From assembly GCF_900109365.1 (NCBI RefSeq), contig NZ_FNZR01000001.1, forward strand, positions 620,001 through 684,000: 64,000 nucleotides of DNA, written 5' to 3'. Below the pieces are notes generated by a model. It did not search any database. It had not been told where the DNA came from and was given only the letters and a program-made list of their open reading frames with translations. Numbering within the stretch: position 1 is the first letter of the stretch; each line of letters starts with the position of its first letter. The stretch is from Parapedobacter koreensis. Lineage in GTDB: Bacteria > Bacteroidota > Bacteroidia > Sphingobacteriales > Sphingobacteriaceae. This document shows, piece after piece, positions 35,120 to 43,900 of the stretch. The translations under genes were made by a program, and so were the position numbers.

Positions 35120-36364
35120 CTATTGCCGTCTTAAACGCTTCTCCAGATACAAATCCACTTCCCCATTGATGAGCTGGTAGGTTCCGGCTGCCTGCTCGGC
35201 TAAGCGGTCGGTAAAAAGGATACCGTAAAGATGATCGGTTTCATGCTGAAAGATAACAGCTGTAAAGCCTTCAACCATTTCCTCATGCTCTTCCCCATCA
35301 GTGTCCTGATAGGTAAGACGGATGGTGTAATTGCGCAATACCTGCCCCATAGTATCCGGTATGGAAAGGCAGCCTTCCACGCCTTTACGCAACAATTTAG
35401 AGCGCCATGTGATTTTTGGGTTCACGTATAACTCCAGTGGTTCGCCAGCTTTATCAAAACGCTGCACCCAAATCAGGTTGCGATTGATACCCACCTGCGG
35501 TGCAGCGATACCCACACCTGGATGGGTTGAATCCGTTACCGCGAGGTACATCCGCTGAGCCAGTAGCGGCAAAAGTGCATCCTTGGGATCGATATCTTCC
35601 GATAGGCTTTTGAGTATCCGCGTTTCATCCGGCACCGTATCCTGGATGACGCGTAGCAGTTGCGTAGTGTCTCCTGAACGAATCAAGTTCCGTTCCGCTT
35701 CCGTCAGGGGCTTAGGCGGGACATTCGGGCGTGGTCGCTGTTTCATGGGGCCGGTATATTTTTTTTCTCCCGCTGGGATAGCGATGGACAAATTATTCGC
35801 TTTTGGCGGTACCGGGCAACGGTAGCCGCTGCTATATGCACAATAAGGGTTGTAAGCGTCATTAAAATCGATAAGGATATGGCCATCCCGGATATCGGCC
35901 ACCGACAAATCCAAGTATCGCCCACCGCCATACGTATCACTACCGTTGGTCATGTCTGTAAAGGGCAAAAACAAATGATTACGATAAATAGGACTGACAA
36001 ACAAATCCGCGCTTCGGTACAACGTCAATTCAACAGGCTCACCGTGGAGCTGGAAACGAGCTTTACCATACCGCACATAGGCTTTGCTGGTGCCATCGGA
36101 AGTAGGCATCCTAAACGGCTGCTCGTCATGAAGGAGCTCCACGCTTGCACGTATCCGATAGGTGCTGTCTGGCTCGTAATAATGGAGATATGGGGTATCC
36201 GCTTCGTTCAACGGTGTGGATGGTTCCTTCAAAAAGCCCGCCATCTTGTCTTGCCGCAGCATGAGTACGCTATCCCTGTACGTCTGCGCATAGCTTATCA
36301 CAATGCTTCCAACAAACAGTATTACAGACCATAAAACCTTTCGCAAAAGTAGCATTCGCTCCAT
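35120..36364 (-). CDS. Exported DUF1684-peptide deformylase fusion
   Basis: 414-residue fusion. Residues 1-27 look like a Sec signal (RKVLWSVILFVGSIVISYAQ). Residues ~28-200 match DUF1684: ARFQLHGEPVELTLYR, LFLPFTDMTNGSDTYGGGRY, DFNDAYNPYCAYSS and YRCPVPPKANNL. Residues ~245-410 are a complete peptide deformylase: GVGIAAPQVG (Gln290), EGCLSIP (metal Cys332) and QHETDH (His374, Glu375, His378). All catalytic residues are present. Deformylases normally work in the cytosol on nascent proteins, so an exported one is unusual. I chose the ATG at 36364; in-frame ATGs at 36394 and 36430 would extend the signal region. The sulfatase gene follows after 10 bases. Confidence 0.88.
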   Translation of the reverse strand: MERMLLLRKVLWSVILFVGSIVISYAQTYRDSVLMLRQDKMAGFLKEPSTPLNEADTPYLHYYEPDSTYRIRASVELLHDEQPFRMPTSDGTSKAYVRYGKARFQLHGEPVELTLYRSADLFVSPIYRNHLFLPFTDMTNGSDTYGGGRYLDLSVADIRDGHILIDFNDAYNPYCAYSSGYRCPVPPKANNLSIAIPAGEKKYTGPMKQRPRPNVPPKPLTEAERNLIRSGDTTQLLRVIQDTVPDETRILKSLSEDIDPKDALLPLLAQRMYLAVTDSTHPGVGIAAPQVGINRNLIWVQRFDKAGEPLELYVNPKITWRSKLLRKGVEGCLSIPDTMGQVLRNYTIRLTYQDTDGEEHEEMVEGFTAVIFQHETDHLYGILFTDRLAEQAAGTYQLINGEVDLYLEKRLRRQ

Positions 36365-36487
36365 ATTTAGCAGTAAAATTAACGGGTAACGCATCACCGA
36401 CACCGATAGCCAAAGATGCAATATCCGCATGACTTTTCCTTATTTTATTTTAGCCGACACCTCCTGAACAAATAGCCTTCTCAAGAT

Positions 36488-36521
36488 AAAGCGGAACTCC
36501 TGATGGGCAGGAGTCCGCTTT
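36488..36521. other. Long hairpin upstream of the deformylase-fusion gene
   Basis: AAAGCGGAACTCCTG (36488-36502) and CAGGAGTCCGCTTT (36508-36521) form a 14-bp stem with one bulged A and a 5-base loop. No T-run follows on the minus strand, so it may be a 5'-leader structure rather than a terminator. Confidence 0.5.
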
Positions 36522-36575
36522 GCTAACCAATTATAAACCTATATGATATGAGAAGAGACTATTGATACAAAAAAA

Positions 36576-36596
36576 CCCCTTCATTACGTGAAGGGG
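36576..36596. terminator. Rho-independent terminator after the tiny open frame
   Basis: CCCCTTCA, loop TTACG, TGAAGGGG with A-run on one side and CTTTT on the other; works in either direction. On the minus strand it lies 38 bases after the stop of the 24-codon frame. Confidence 0.8.
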
Positions 36597-36633
36597 CTTT
36601 TACATTCATGCTAGTGTATTTCTTAAAGCACCT

Positions 36634-36708
36634 TCAATGATCCATGCTACACATCGACATATAGCTGATCGCAACAGATTTATTCATTTTCAGTGTTTTT
36701 GCTTTCAT
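36634..36708 (-). CDS. Candidate 24-residue peptide gene
   Basis: Open frame of 24 codons. It begins MKAKTLKMNKSV and ends SYMSMCSMDH, with a basic N-terminal part and a Ser/Met-rich C-terminal part holding a single Cys. It has its own signals: a perfect -7 box (TATATTTG, minus strand) four bases before the ATG, a 37-bp palindrome overlapping that box, and a terminator 38 bases after the stop. I do not recognise the peptide. It could be a ribosomally made precursor, a regulatory leader, or a non-coding RNA whose short frame is chance; the arrangement as an isolated transcription unit is the supporting fact. Confidence 0.4.
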   Translation of the reverse strand: MKAKTLKMNKSVAISYMSMCSMDH

Positions 36709-36712
36709 GATA

Positions 36713-36720
36713 CAAATATA
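36713..36720 (-). promoter_or_regulatory. -7 promoter element before the tiny open frame
   Basis: Minus-strand TATATTTG, an exact TAnnTTTG match, four bases before the ATG at 36708 and overlapping the end of the large palindrome. Confidence 0.5.
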
Positions 36721-36755
36721 AAATAAAGTATACTAAAATAGTATACTTTATTTTA
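36719..36755. promoter_or_regulatory. 37-bp perfect palindrome (17-bp arms)
   Basis: Arms 36719-36735 and 36739-36755 are exact reverse complements around AAA. Within it the 8-bp palindrome AGTATACT occurs twice, 13 bp apart, like a double operator for a dimeric regulator. It overlaps the promoter box of the tiny frame. It could alternatively be the terminator of the GMC oxidoreductase gene, whose stop is 38 bases upstream on the same strand. Confidence 0.6.
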
Positions 36756-36792
36756 CAAAACACACAAATACCTGTTTTACAGTTAAATATTT

Positions 36793-38508
36793 TTACAAAT
36801 CACCTTTTTTTAACTCATTTACGGCATGATCCACCGCGCGTGCTGTAAAGGCCATATAGGTAAGCGTAGGATTTTGTGTGGCTGTAGAAGTCATGCAAGC
36901 ACCGTCAGTCACATAGACGTTTTTGCACAGGTGCAATTGATGCCATTTATTGACCAGCGAGGTTTTCGGATCATGGCCCATACGTACACCGCCCATTTCA
37001 TGGATATCGTTGCCGGGCCGGCGATTGTCATCCATAGTTTGGATGTTTGTGAAACCGGCTGTCTCATACATTTCAGTCATTCGATCATAGTAGTCCTGGC
37101 GGCGTTGCCAATCACTGTCATCATATGCTACAGAAATATGCAGCATCGGGACGCCCCAAGCGTCCTTCTTGTCACTATCTAGCCAAACTTGGTTGCTTTC
37201 CTTGGGAATGGTTTCGGCCATCATGTGCGAATGAACCCTCCAATTGCTGAGTGTTGGCGTCAATAGGCCCTCTTTAAGGCCTGTACCGACACCGTTGGTA
37301 TCCCGCATTTCTTGTCTGCTGGCACCAAAAGCTGCCGCCCATCCGCGTAAGAAATCCGTTTCCTGCCGATCAACGTTTCTGAAATTTGGTATATAACCCC
37401 CACCAGCGGGATTACGACCATCCGTTTTATATTGCAGCAGCCCGTCATATTCAGCACTGATACGCGCTGTATAGTTGTGAAATGCAACATATTTGCCTAA
37501 TAACCCATTGTCATTCCCCAATCCATTGGGGAAACGTTCAGAGGTAGAGTTTAGCAAAATCAAATTGGTATTTAGGGTCGAAGCATTTACGAAAATGACT
37601 TTAGCATAAAACTCCAGCTCTTCTTTGCTATTGGTATCCACTATTTTCACGCCGGTAGCCTTGCCCGTATCCTTGTCGTACAAGATGGAATGCACAACCG
37701 AAAAGGGTCTTAACGTAAGGTTACCAGTTTTCTGCGCCCAAGGTAAGGTGGATGAATTGCTGCTAAAATATCCCCCAAAAGGGCACCCGCGCTGGCACAG
37801 GGTGCGATTTTGGCATTGCACCCGGCCTTGCTGAATATGGATTGGCTGTGGCTGCGAAAGATGGGCACACCGAGCGCTGATCACATGGCGCCCTTTATAA
37901 TGGTTATCCACGGCTTTCCGGAAATGGTCTTCTGCTGCGTTGAGCGGGTATGCGGGCAAAAATTCGCCATCCGGTAGTGTGGCCACGCCGTCCCGATTGC
38001 CCGAAATGCCCACAAAACGCTCCACATAGCTATACCAAGGAGCAATATCGTTGTAGCGTATCGGCCAATCCACTGCAAACCCGTCACGAGCGGGGCCTTC
38101 AAAATCGTACGCGCTCCATCGTTGTGTTTGGCGGGCCCAAAGCAACGATTTTCCCCCCACCTGATATCCTCTTAGCCAATCAAATTCTTTATCTTGTATA
38201 TAGGGATGCTCTTCGTCTTTCACGAAAAAATGCGCTGAATCTTCACGATAGGCATAACAACGATTGGCTATCGGGTTCAACTGCCTATCCTGAAAGGTCA
38301 TTTCCCCTCGATGTTCCAACTCATAGGGATAGAGGTTGGTCGTGGGATAATCCTTCACGTGCACAACATCACGCCCCCGCTCCAACACCAGTGTTTTCAA
38401 GCCTTTCTCTGTAAATTCCTTAGCAGCCCACCCGCCGCTTGCACCGGATCCGATGACAATGGCATCAAATGTCCGATCCTTCACACTATCTACTGCGATA
38501 TTAGCCAT
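36793..38508 (-). CDS. GMC-family flavin oxidoreductase
   Basis: 571-residue FAD-dependent GMC oxidoreductase. FAD site: FDAIVIGSGASGGWAAKEF and ending TLVLERGRD; a Cys-rich stretch CQNRTLCQRGCPFGGY; the C-terminal catalytic region IHEMGGVRMGHDP and ATQNPTLTYMAFTARAVDHA. With the gluconate-2-dehydrogenase subunit 3 gene immediately upstream, it matches the catalytic subunit of sugar dehydrogenases such as the glycoside 3-dehydrogenase or gluconate/sorbitol dehydrogenase types. It lacks an obvious signal peptide and may be exported bound to the Tat-signal partner. The GH130 lipoprotein gene upstream suggests a glycoside substrate. Confidence 0.93.
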   Translation of the reverse strand: MANIAVDSVKDRTFDAIVIGSGASGGWAAKEFTEKGLKTLVLERGRDVVHVKDYPTTNLYPYELEHRGEMTFQDRQLNPIANRCYAYREDSAHFFVKDEEHPYIQDKEFDWLRGYQVGGKSLLWARQTQRWSAYDFEGPARDGFAVDWPIRYNDIAPWYSYVERFVGISGNRDGVATLPDGEFLPAYPLNAAEDHFRKAVDNHYKGRHVISARCAHLSQPQPIHIQQGRVQCQNRTLCQRGCPFGGYFSSNSSTLPWAQKTGNLTLRPFSVVHSILYDKDTGKATGVKIVDTNSKEELEFYAKVIFVNASTLNTNLILLNSTSERFPNGLGNDNGLLGKYVAFHNYTARISAEYDGLLQYKTDGRNPAGGGYIPNFRNVDRQETDFLRGWAAAFGASRQEMRDTNGVGTGLKEGLLTPTLSNWRVHSHMMAETIPKESNQVWLDSDKKDAWGVPMLHISVAYDDSDWQRRQDYYDRMTEMYETAGFTNIQTMDDNRRPGNDIHEMGGVRMGHDPKTSLVNKWHQLHLCKNVYVTDGACMTSTATQNPTLTYMAFTARAVDHAVNELKKGDL

Positions 38509-38541
38509 GTGTATTTTAGTTGTTTAGTTAGTTAGGCTGTC

Positions 38542-39057
38542 TTATACCGGGAAATAGCCGTTATATCTACCGGGTACCAGCTCATATTTTACCAAGTTGG
38601 TCATCACGTACTGAGAATTCATATAACCTTGGATGGTTCTACGTTTAACCAGGCCATAAAACTGTACGAGATTACTATCCCCGCTGTCCGGCGCTTTCCC
38701 GAGCAACGCCGTGCGTTCGTCTATGCCCGCCTCGGCAAACGATCTCCCCAGTTCCTTTTGTGACCAACTTGAAAACGTCGCTAATCCCTTAGTAAATGCT
38801 TGTTGGTCTTCAGGGCTGTGGCAATCATCTATCATCTTCAGTACGAAAAGATGTAAGAGCAATTCTTTTCCTCCCGCAGTATCTGTGGCTGGAACCAGTG
38901 TTTCGACCAGCTCCTCCAACAACGCTTCGTCGGCTTCCGTTACCGAGAGGTTGGCCAAAGCGATGGTGGCCTTGCGTGACTCATGGAAACACGCAGGAAG
39001 TACCAGTGTACCCCCAGCAATGTACAGTAACGTACGTACTGCCGATCTACGATTCAT
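38542..39057 (-). CDS. Gluconate 2-dehydrogenase subunit 3 family protein (Tat lipoprotein)
   Basis: 171-residue protein. It starts MNRRSAVRTLLYIAGG with a twin-arginine motif and continues to LPAC (Cys23), so it is probably Tat-exported and lipid-anchored. The body is helical (SVTEADEALLEELVETLVPA, then GGKELLLHLFVLKMIDDCH), the family pattern. Such small subunits escort the flavoprotein subunit across the membrane and help electron transfer. The GMC gene follows after 33 bases. No cytochrome c subunit gene is adjacent. Confidence 0.9.
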   Translation of the reverse strand: MNRRSAVRTLLYIAGGTLVLPACFHESRKATIALANLSVTEADEALLEELVETLVPATDTAGGKELLLHLFVLKMIDDCHSPEDQQAFTKGLATFSSWSQKELGRSFAEAGIDERTALLGKAPDSGDSNLVQFYGLVKRRTIQGYMNSQYVMTNLVKYELVPGRYNGYFPV

Positions 39058-39093
39058 AGTTCATCATTCATTTGGTCTTCAATAATACAAAAT

Positions 39094-40293
39094 TTATTCG
39101 ATATCAAACGGTAAGGGATCCGGTGCAGCCGGGTTGGCAGGATCATAGACTGCTACCGCCACCCGTGAATCTGCACAACCATAATACAAAAACCACTTAT
39201 TGCCATAGTAGACCAGTCCTTCAATAAATACCGTACCATCAACATATTGCCCACTTTTTTCGAAAGATTCCATCGGACGGAGAAATGGTGCATCCAAGCG
39301 GTCGATAACTTTGCCGGGATCGTTGCTATCGAAGAGCACCTGGCCGGCGCTATAAGTGCCTTTGTTAAAACGCCGATCACCTTTCTCGGGGTCGTTCTTG
39401 CCGTTGTAAAGCAGTACAATCCCCTTGTCAGTGAGGATTGCCGGAGGGCCACATTCAGTCAGGCTGCTGTCGAAATATCCTTTCCGTGGTGAAATGAAGG
39501 CTTTCAGTTGGCCGTTTTCATCGACCACCGGATCCCATTTGATTAGATCATCGGAAGTCGCGCCATATACACCATGTTCTCCCCAATACAGCCAGTATTT
39601 GCCATTAATCTTCGTGATGACCTGGCGTCCATCCACGACCTTGGTAAGGATAGCGGCCGATTTATGTGGGGTATTGAAGATTGCCGGGTAAGTGTTGTTG
39701 CCCTTGAAGATAGACCCATGTTTTTCCCAAGTAACCAAATCGTGGGAAGTAGCGACTCCCAATCGTGGGATCTCCCTGTTCCATTGGGTATAAAACATGA
39801 CATACATACCGTCTATGGTCTGCGCGATACGGGGGTCTTCTGTCCCGCCCGGCCATTCATAAGCTTTCTGATTGTCGTCAGCGGGGTAAAAGACCGGTGT
39901 GCTTTGACGTTCGAAATAAAATCCGTCATTACTCACGGCATAGCCAAGCCGGGATGTGCGGTGGCCGATACGCACGCCGGATTTGTCTTCGGCTCGGTAC
40001 AACACGACGATCTGGCCGTCTATTACAGTGGCTGCGGGATTGAATGTATCATTTGATTCCCAGGCGACGAGGGTATCAGTCATCGGATCTTTGAAAAGGG
40101 AAGCAGCTATCGGTGAGATTACCGGATTTATACCCGCTGGGCGTTCAAAGCCTCCGAAAGCCCAATCGGGCAGTGCCCAGGAAGTATCCTGAGCCGTGAC
40201 GATCTGTTGGTCACCAGCTTGCTGATAGCAGGCTTCTAGCGTAACCATAGATGACAGCGATAGCGCAATCGCGGCAACATATCTTAGTTTCAT
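39094..40293 (-). CDS. GH130-like glycosidase/phosphorylase lipoprotein
   Basis: 399-residue five-bladed beta-propeller of the GH130/GH43-like superfamily. Start chosen at 40293, which gives a lipoprotein signal MKLRYVAAIALSLSSMVTL ending LEAC (Cys22); an upstream ATG would add a spurious extra hydrophobic segment. Motifs include PAATVIDGQIVVLYRAED, GGTEDPRIAQTIDGMYVMF and YNGKNDPEKGDRRFNKG. GH130 enzymes cleave or phosphorolyse mannosides; divergent lipoproteins like this may have other specificities. The two oxidoreductase genes lie downstream on the same strand, 36 and then 33 bases apart, implying an operon. Confidence 0.87.
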   Translation of the reverse strand: MKLRYVAAIALSLSSMVTLEACYQQAGDQQIVTAQDTSWALPDWAFGGFERPAGINPVISPIAASLFKDPMTDTLVAWESNDTFNPAATVIDGQIVVLYRAEDKSGVRIGHRTSRLGYAVSNDGFYFERQSTPVFYPADDNQKAYEWPGGTEDPRIAQTIDGMYVMFYTQWNREIPRLGVATSHDLVTWEKHGSIFKGNNTYPAIFNTPHKSAAILTKVVDGRQVITKINGKYWLYWGEHGVYGATSDDLIKWDPVVDENGQLKAFISPRKGYFDSSLTECGPPAILTDKGIVLLYNGKNDPEKGDRRFNKGTYSAGQVLFDSNDPGKVIDRLDAPFLRPMESFEKSGQYVDGTVFIEGLVYYGNKWFLYYGCADSRVAVAVYDPANPAAPDPLPFDIE

Positions 40294-40342
40294 GAGAATA
40301 AAGATAATGGATACCGCTGAAATAGCCATAAGCAGACACCAT

Positions 40343-40369
40343 AAAAAAAGCTGCCTCAAGGGGCAGCTT
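40343..40369 (-). terminator. Terminator of the cold-shock gene
   Basis: Stem AAGCTGCC/GGCAGCTT with a 6-base loop, followed on the minus strand by a run of seven T; 30 bases after the cold-shock stop codon. Confidence 0.8.
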
Positions 40370-40398
40370 CAACAAAAACCAATCGAATTGACTTTCTG

Positions 40399-40590
40399 TT
40401 AGATGAGCCTGACATTCACCGCATTGAGGCCTTTTTTACCTTTTGCGATTTCAAAAGACACATCATCCTTTTCGCGGATCTTGTCAATCAGACCAGATAC
40501 ATGAACGAAAACATCTTCACCGCCTCCTATTGGGGTGATAAATCCGAAACCTTTGGTCTCATTGAAGAATTTTACTACACCTTCTTGCAT
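40399..40590 (-). CDS. Cold-shock domain protein
   Basis: 63-residue CspA-type single-strand nucleic-acid binding protein with RNP1 (KGFGFITP) and RNP2 (DVFVHVSGL). It begins MQEGVVKFFNETKG. RNA chaperone role is inferred from the family. Monocistronic with a clear terminator. The upstream region is long and gene-free (to the divergent macroglobulin promoter), so a structured 5' leader, common for csp genes, is possible but I cannot show one. Confidence 0.95.
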   Translation of the reverse strand: MQEGVVKFFNETKGFGFITPIGGGEDVFVHVSGLIDKIREKDDVSFEIAKGKKGLNAVNVRLI

Positions 40591-40978
40591 GGGTAATCTA
40601 AAAATAAAATTAAATAAGGGCGAATGTATGGATTATTTATGCCAATCTTGTCAAAAATCTTGGGTAAATCGTTTTTCTTCTTACCTTTACAAAAACCACT
40701 GTGACCATTGATAGTCATGGTGATACCTAAAATCGAAAAAGCACAGGCAACTAACCATCTCCCAACTATCCAAAACCTACGATAATGGCGTACAAGCCCC
40801 AAAGCGGATCGCAACACGTCGGACAATCGAGCGGCTGTGACATTGTTAGAATAGAAAAATCTCAAAAACTTATGGATTTGGCATGCTTGTAGCATCTGTG
40901 TACAACAATGCGTCATTACAGCGTACATGCTATTTCACTAAGTTTGTAAAACCATTGAGGGACTTTAATTCTAACACC
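40591..40978. other. 388-base gene-free stretch between csp and the macroglobulin gene
   Basis: Divergent intergenic region. A plus-strand promoter box lies at 40939-40946. The part next to csp is A/T-rich and may be its leader. A 35-codon plus-strand frame (40785-40892) has no convincing signals and is not called. Confidence 0.6.
40939..40946 (+). promoter_or_regulatory. -7 promoter element of the macroglobulin gene
   Basis: TAAGTTTG, an exact TAnnTTTG match, 32 bases before the ATG at 40979. This argues against any earlier in-frame start such as 40883. Confidence 0.6.
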
Positions 40979-43900
40979 ATGATTCGTAATGCATTCTTAT
41001 CATTGCTATTGTTTTCCGCTGCGGTTGCTTCAGCCCAGCATCCACACAAAGACGACCCATTCAAACAGCAATGGCAGCAGGTAGACACCCTGATGGAAAA
41101 AGGGCGGCCGGAATCAGCCGCCGTGATTGCACGATCGGTATTGGCTGCTGCACAGAAAGATGGCAACAGGGCTCACACGATTAAGGCGCAGCTCTTCCTA
41201 ATGGGAGTGGATGAACGTATTCAAGAAAACGCTACTATTCACAACATCCAACGAATCGATTCGGTCATCCAAGTGAGTGAAGGGCCTGAAAAAGCAATTT
41301 GGCAAAGCATCAACGCCGAACTCTACTGGCAGTATTACCAACGTAATCGCTGGACCATCCTTGGCCGTACACCAGTAGCTGGAGTGCCTCCAGCAGACAT
41401 TGCTATGTGGGATGCAGGCGCCTTCATCGCCAAAGCAAGTGCGCTCTATCAAGCGTCGATCTTAGACAGTGAACCACTCAAGGCCATACCCGTGGAGCAT
41501 TACATTCCCCTCATCGCCGAAGGTGAAAACACCCGCCAGCTACGCCCCACATTGTATGACTTCCTTGCCTTCCGTGCCATCGCCTTTTTCGAAAATGATG
41601 AAAAGGACATTGTCCGCCCGGCTTATCAATTCGAAATCAGCGGTACCTTATGGTTTGAGCCCGTAGAACTTTTTGCCGATGTAAAGGTGAATCCTGCACA
41701 ACCGGAGGCCCTGCATTTCCGGGCATTGCATACCTACCAACAGGTACTTGCCTTCCACCTCCATGATGAACAACCGGACGCGCTCATTGATGCCGATCTG
41801 CAACGGCTTGCTTTTGTGCACCGGTATGCTGTACATCCTGAAAAAGACAGTTTATACCTGCGTGGGTTGACTAGATTGGAACAACGCTATTCGAATACGC
41901 CTGCCGCTGCGCAGGTTTCCTTCGCAATTATCCAGTGGTTATATGATCACCGATTTAACCAAGGCGACGAAAAGGTAGATCTCCGCCTGTTGAAAGAGCG
42001 GTTGGATGCGCTGATCTCCCGTTTCCCCCACTCCGAAGGGGCAGCGAATGCCGCTAGGCTACGCCATGAGCTTACTAGCCAATCGTTGAGCCTACAAACA
42101 GAAGAAGTCGTACTGCCTCGGGAAAACAGCAAGGCCCTGGTAACGTACCGGAATCTCAACAAAATATACCTGAGCTTATTCAAAATCTCTTCACCAATAG
42201 ATGCTCAACGGCTCAGGCCGAGTGAAGCGGAGCAAACCAAAATACGCCAAACCCAGCCGCTACGCACGTGGGAGCAAACATTGCCGGCTGCCGATGACCA
42301 TTATGAACACCGTGCCGAGTTGAAAATCGACTCGCTCCCCGTAGGTTCATACCTGTTGGTGGCTTCAGCAGCCCCGGAATTGCAAGCGGACAAAAACATC
42401 TTACATGCTACGCCATTTCAAGTCTCCTCGTTGAGCATGGTGACGAACACGGGCAAAAACGGTCATTGGCTGTTTGCCTTGCACCGCAAATCAGGCATGC
42501 CGCTGCGTGGTGCCAAGGTTATCTATTGGGCAAGTGTCTGGAACGCCGGGCAAAAAGACTATCAGCACATAAAACTAGGAGAAACCACGACGGACGAAGA
42601 TGGCAAAGCGGCAATACGCAATGAGGGGGCAAAACAGGCCGCAATATACGGCTCAAACTATACTCGGGTAACGCGAATCACCCTCATCCATCACGGAGAT
42701 TCGCTCCAATTACCTGGTCACTATTATCCCATTAATAGCGACGACAAGCAACCCGAAAATCGTAAGCACGCTTTTTTCTTTACTGATCGTGCTATTTACC
42801 GCCCCGGACAACCCATTTACTTCAAGGGAATATTGGTGGAATACAACCCCCTGAGCAAGGCATCCAACGTATTGCCAAATCAACAGGACACGGTAACCCT
42901 TTATGATGTAAACGGACAAGAGGTGACAAAATTGGTTGTCACCACGAATGAATACGGTTCATTTTCAGGCCAATTTGTCGCCCCTGAAAATGGCCTTACC
43001 GGCCAGATGCGCCTAGGTAATGACCAAGGATCGGTCTACTTTGTCATGGAAGAATACCGACGACCAAAGTTTCAGGTCGTGTTTGACACGCTGAAGACCA
43101 ATATCGCCCTCGGCAAGGAGGTCACGGTAAGCGGCAAGGCACAAGCGTATGCTGGTAACACGATCGATGGGGCTGAAGTTCGGTACCGGGTGGTACGACG
43201 TGCGCGGTTTCCATATTTCTGGGCATTTTATCGGTGGGGACAACCTCATTCACCTGAAATGGAAATTGCCAGCGGAACGTTAACTACCGACGCTGAGGGC
43301 ACTTTTGATGTGTCTTTCAGTACAATACCCGACAGGCAGCTCAACCCAGAAACGTTACCGGTATTCACCTATACGGTATATGCGGACATCACGGACATCA
43401 ACGGCGAAACCCAACGTAATTCCATAGCCATCAGTGCGGGCTACCGCTCCCTGCAACTGATGGCTTCAATTGATGAGCAACTGAACTTACACCAGCAGCA
43501 ACGATTGCTCGTGCATACCCAAAACCTCAATGGTACAGCTACCCCGGCAACGGTTGCCATAGCTATCCGCCCACTCCGGTTTCCCGGAAGACTGTACAGG
43601 AAACGATTGTGGGAGAAACCCGACCAGCACCTCATGAGCGAAGCGGAATTTCGTACAGCGTTTCCCGACGATGAGTACAACGATGAAGCGGATCACCTCC
43701 AATGGGCTCCGGAAGACATGCTGTGGTCGGCTTCAATAAATACGGAAAAGACCAACGAAGTAATAGTGCCTGCGAAGGTGTGGAAGCAGGAAGGCTGGCA
43801 CGTCATTGAGTTGACTACACAGGATCCACAGGGCAACGTCATTACCGAAAAGAAATATGTCTATGCCGTTGATACCGCCGGACGAGCCAGACCGCAAGCC

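Larger units (their letters stand above)
36365..36792. other. 428-base stretch between the GMC oxidoreductase and deformylase-fusion genes
   Basis: On the minus strand it holds a 37-bp palindrome with a -7 box, a 24-codon open frame, a strong terminator, and a second hairpin (36488-36521) that precedes the deformylase-fusion gene. Each is listed separately. Confidence 0.7.

Noticed and set aside
40785-40892. 35-codon plus-strand frame (begins MAYKPQSGSQ)
   Set aside because: No promoter element or ribosome site in front, and it ends just before the macroglobulin promoter; kept only as a remote possibility.
40575-40928. 117-codon minus-strand open frame upstream of the cold-shock gene
   Set aside because: Crosses the cold-shock start and the divergent promoter; composition is not protein-like.
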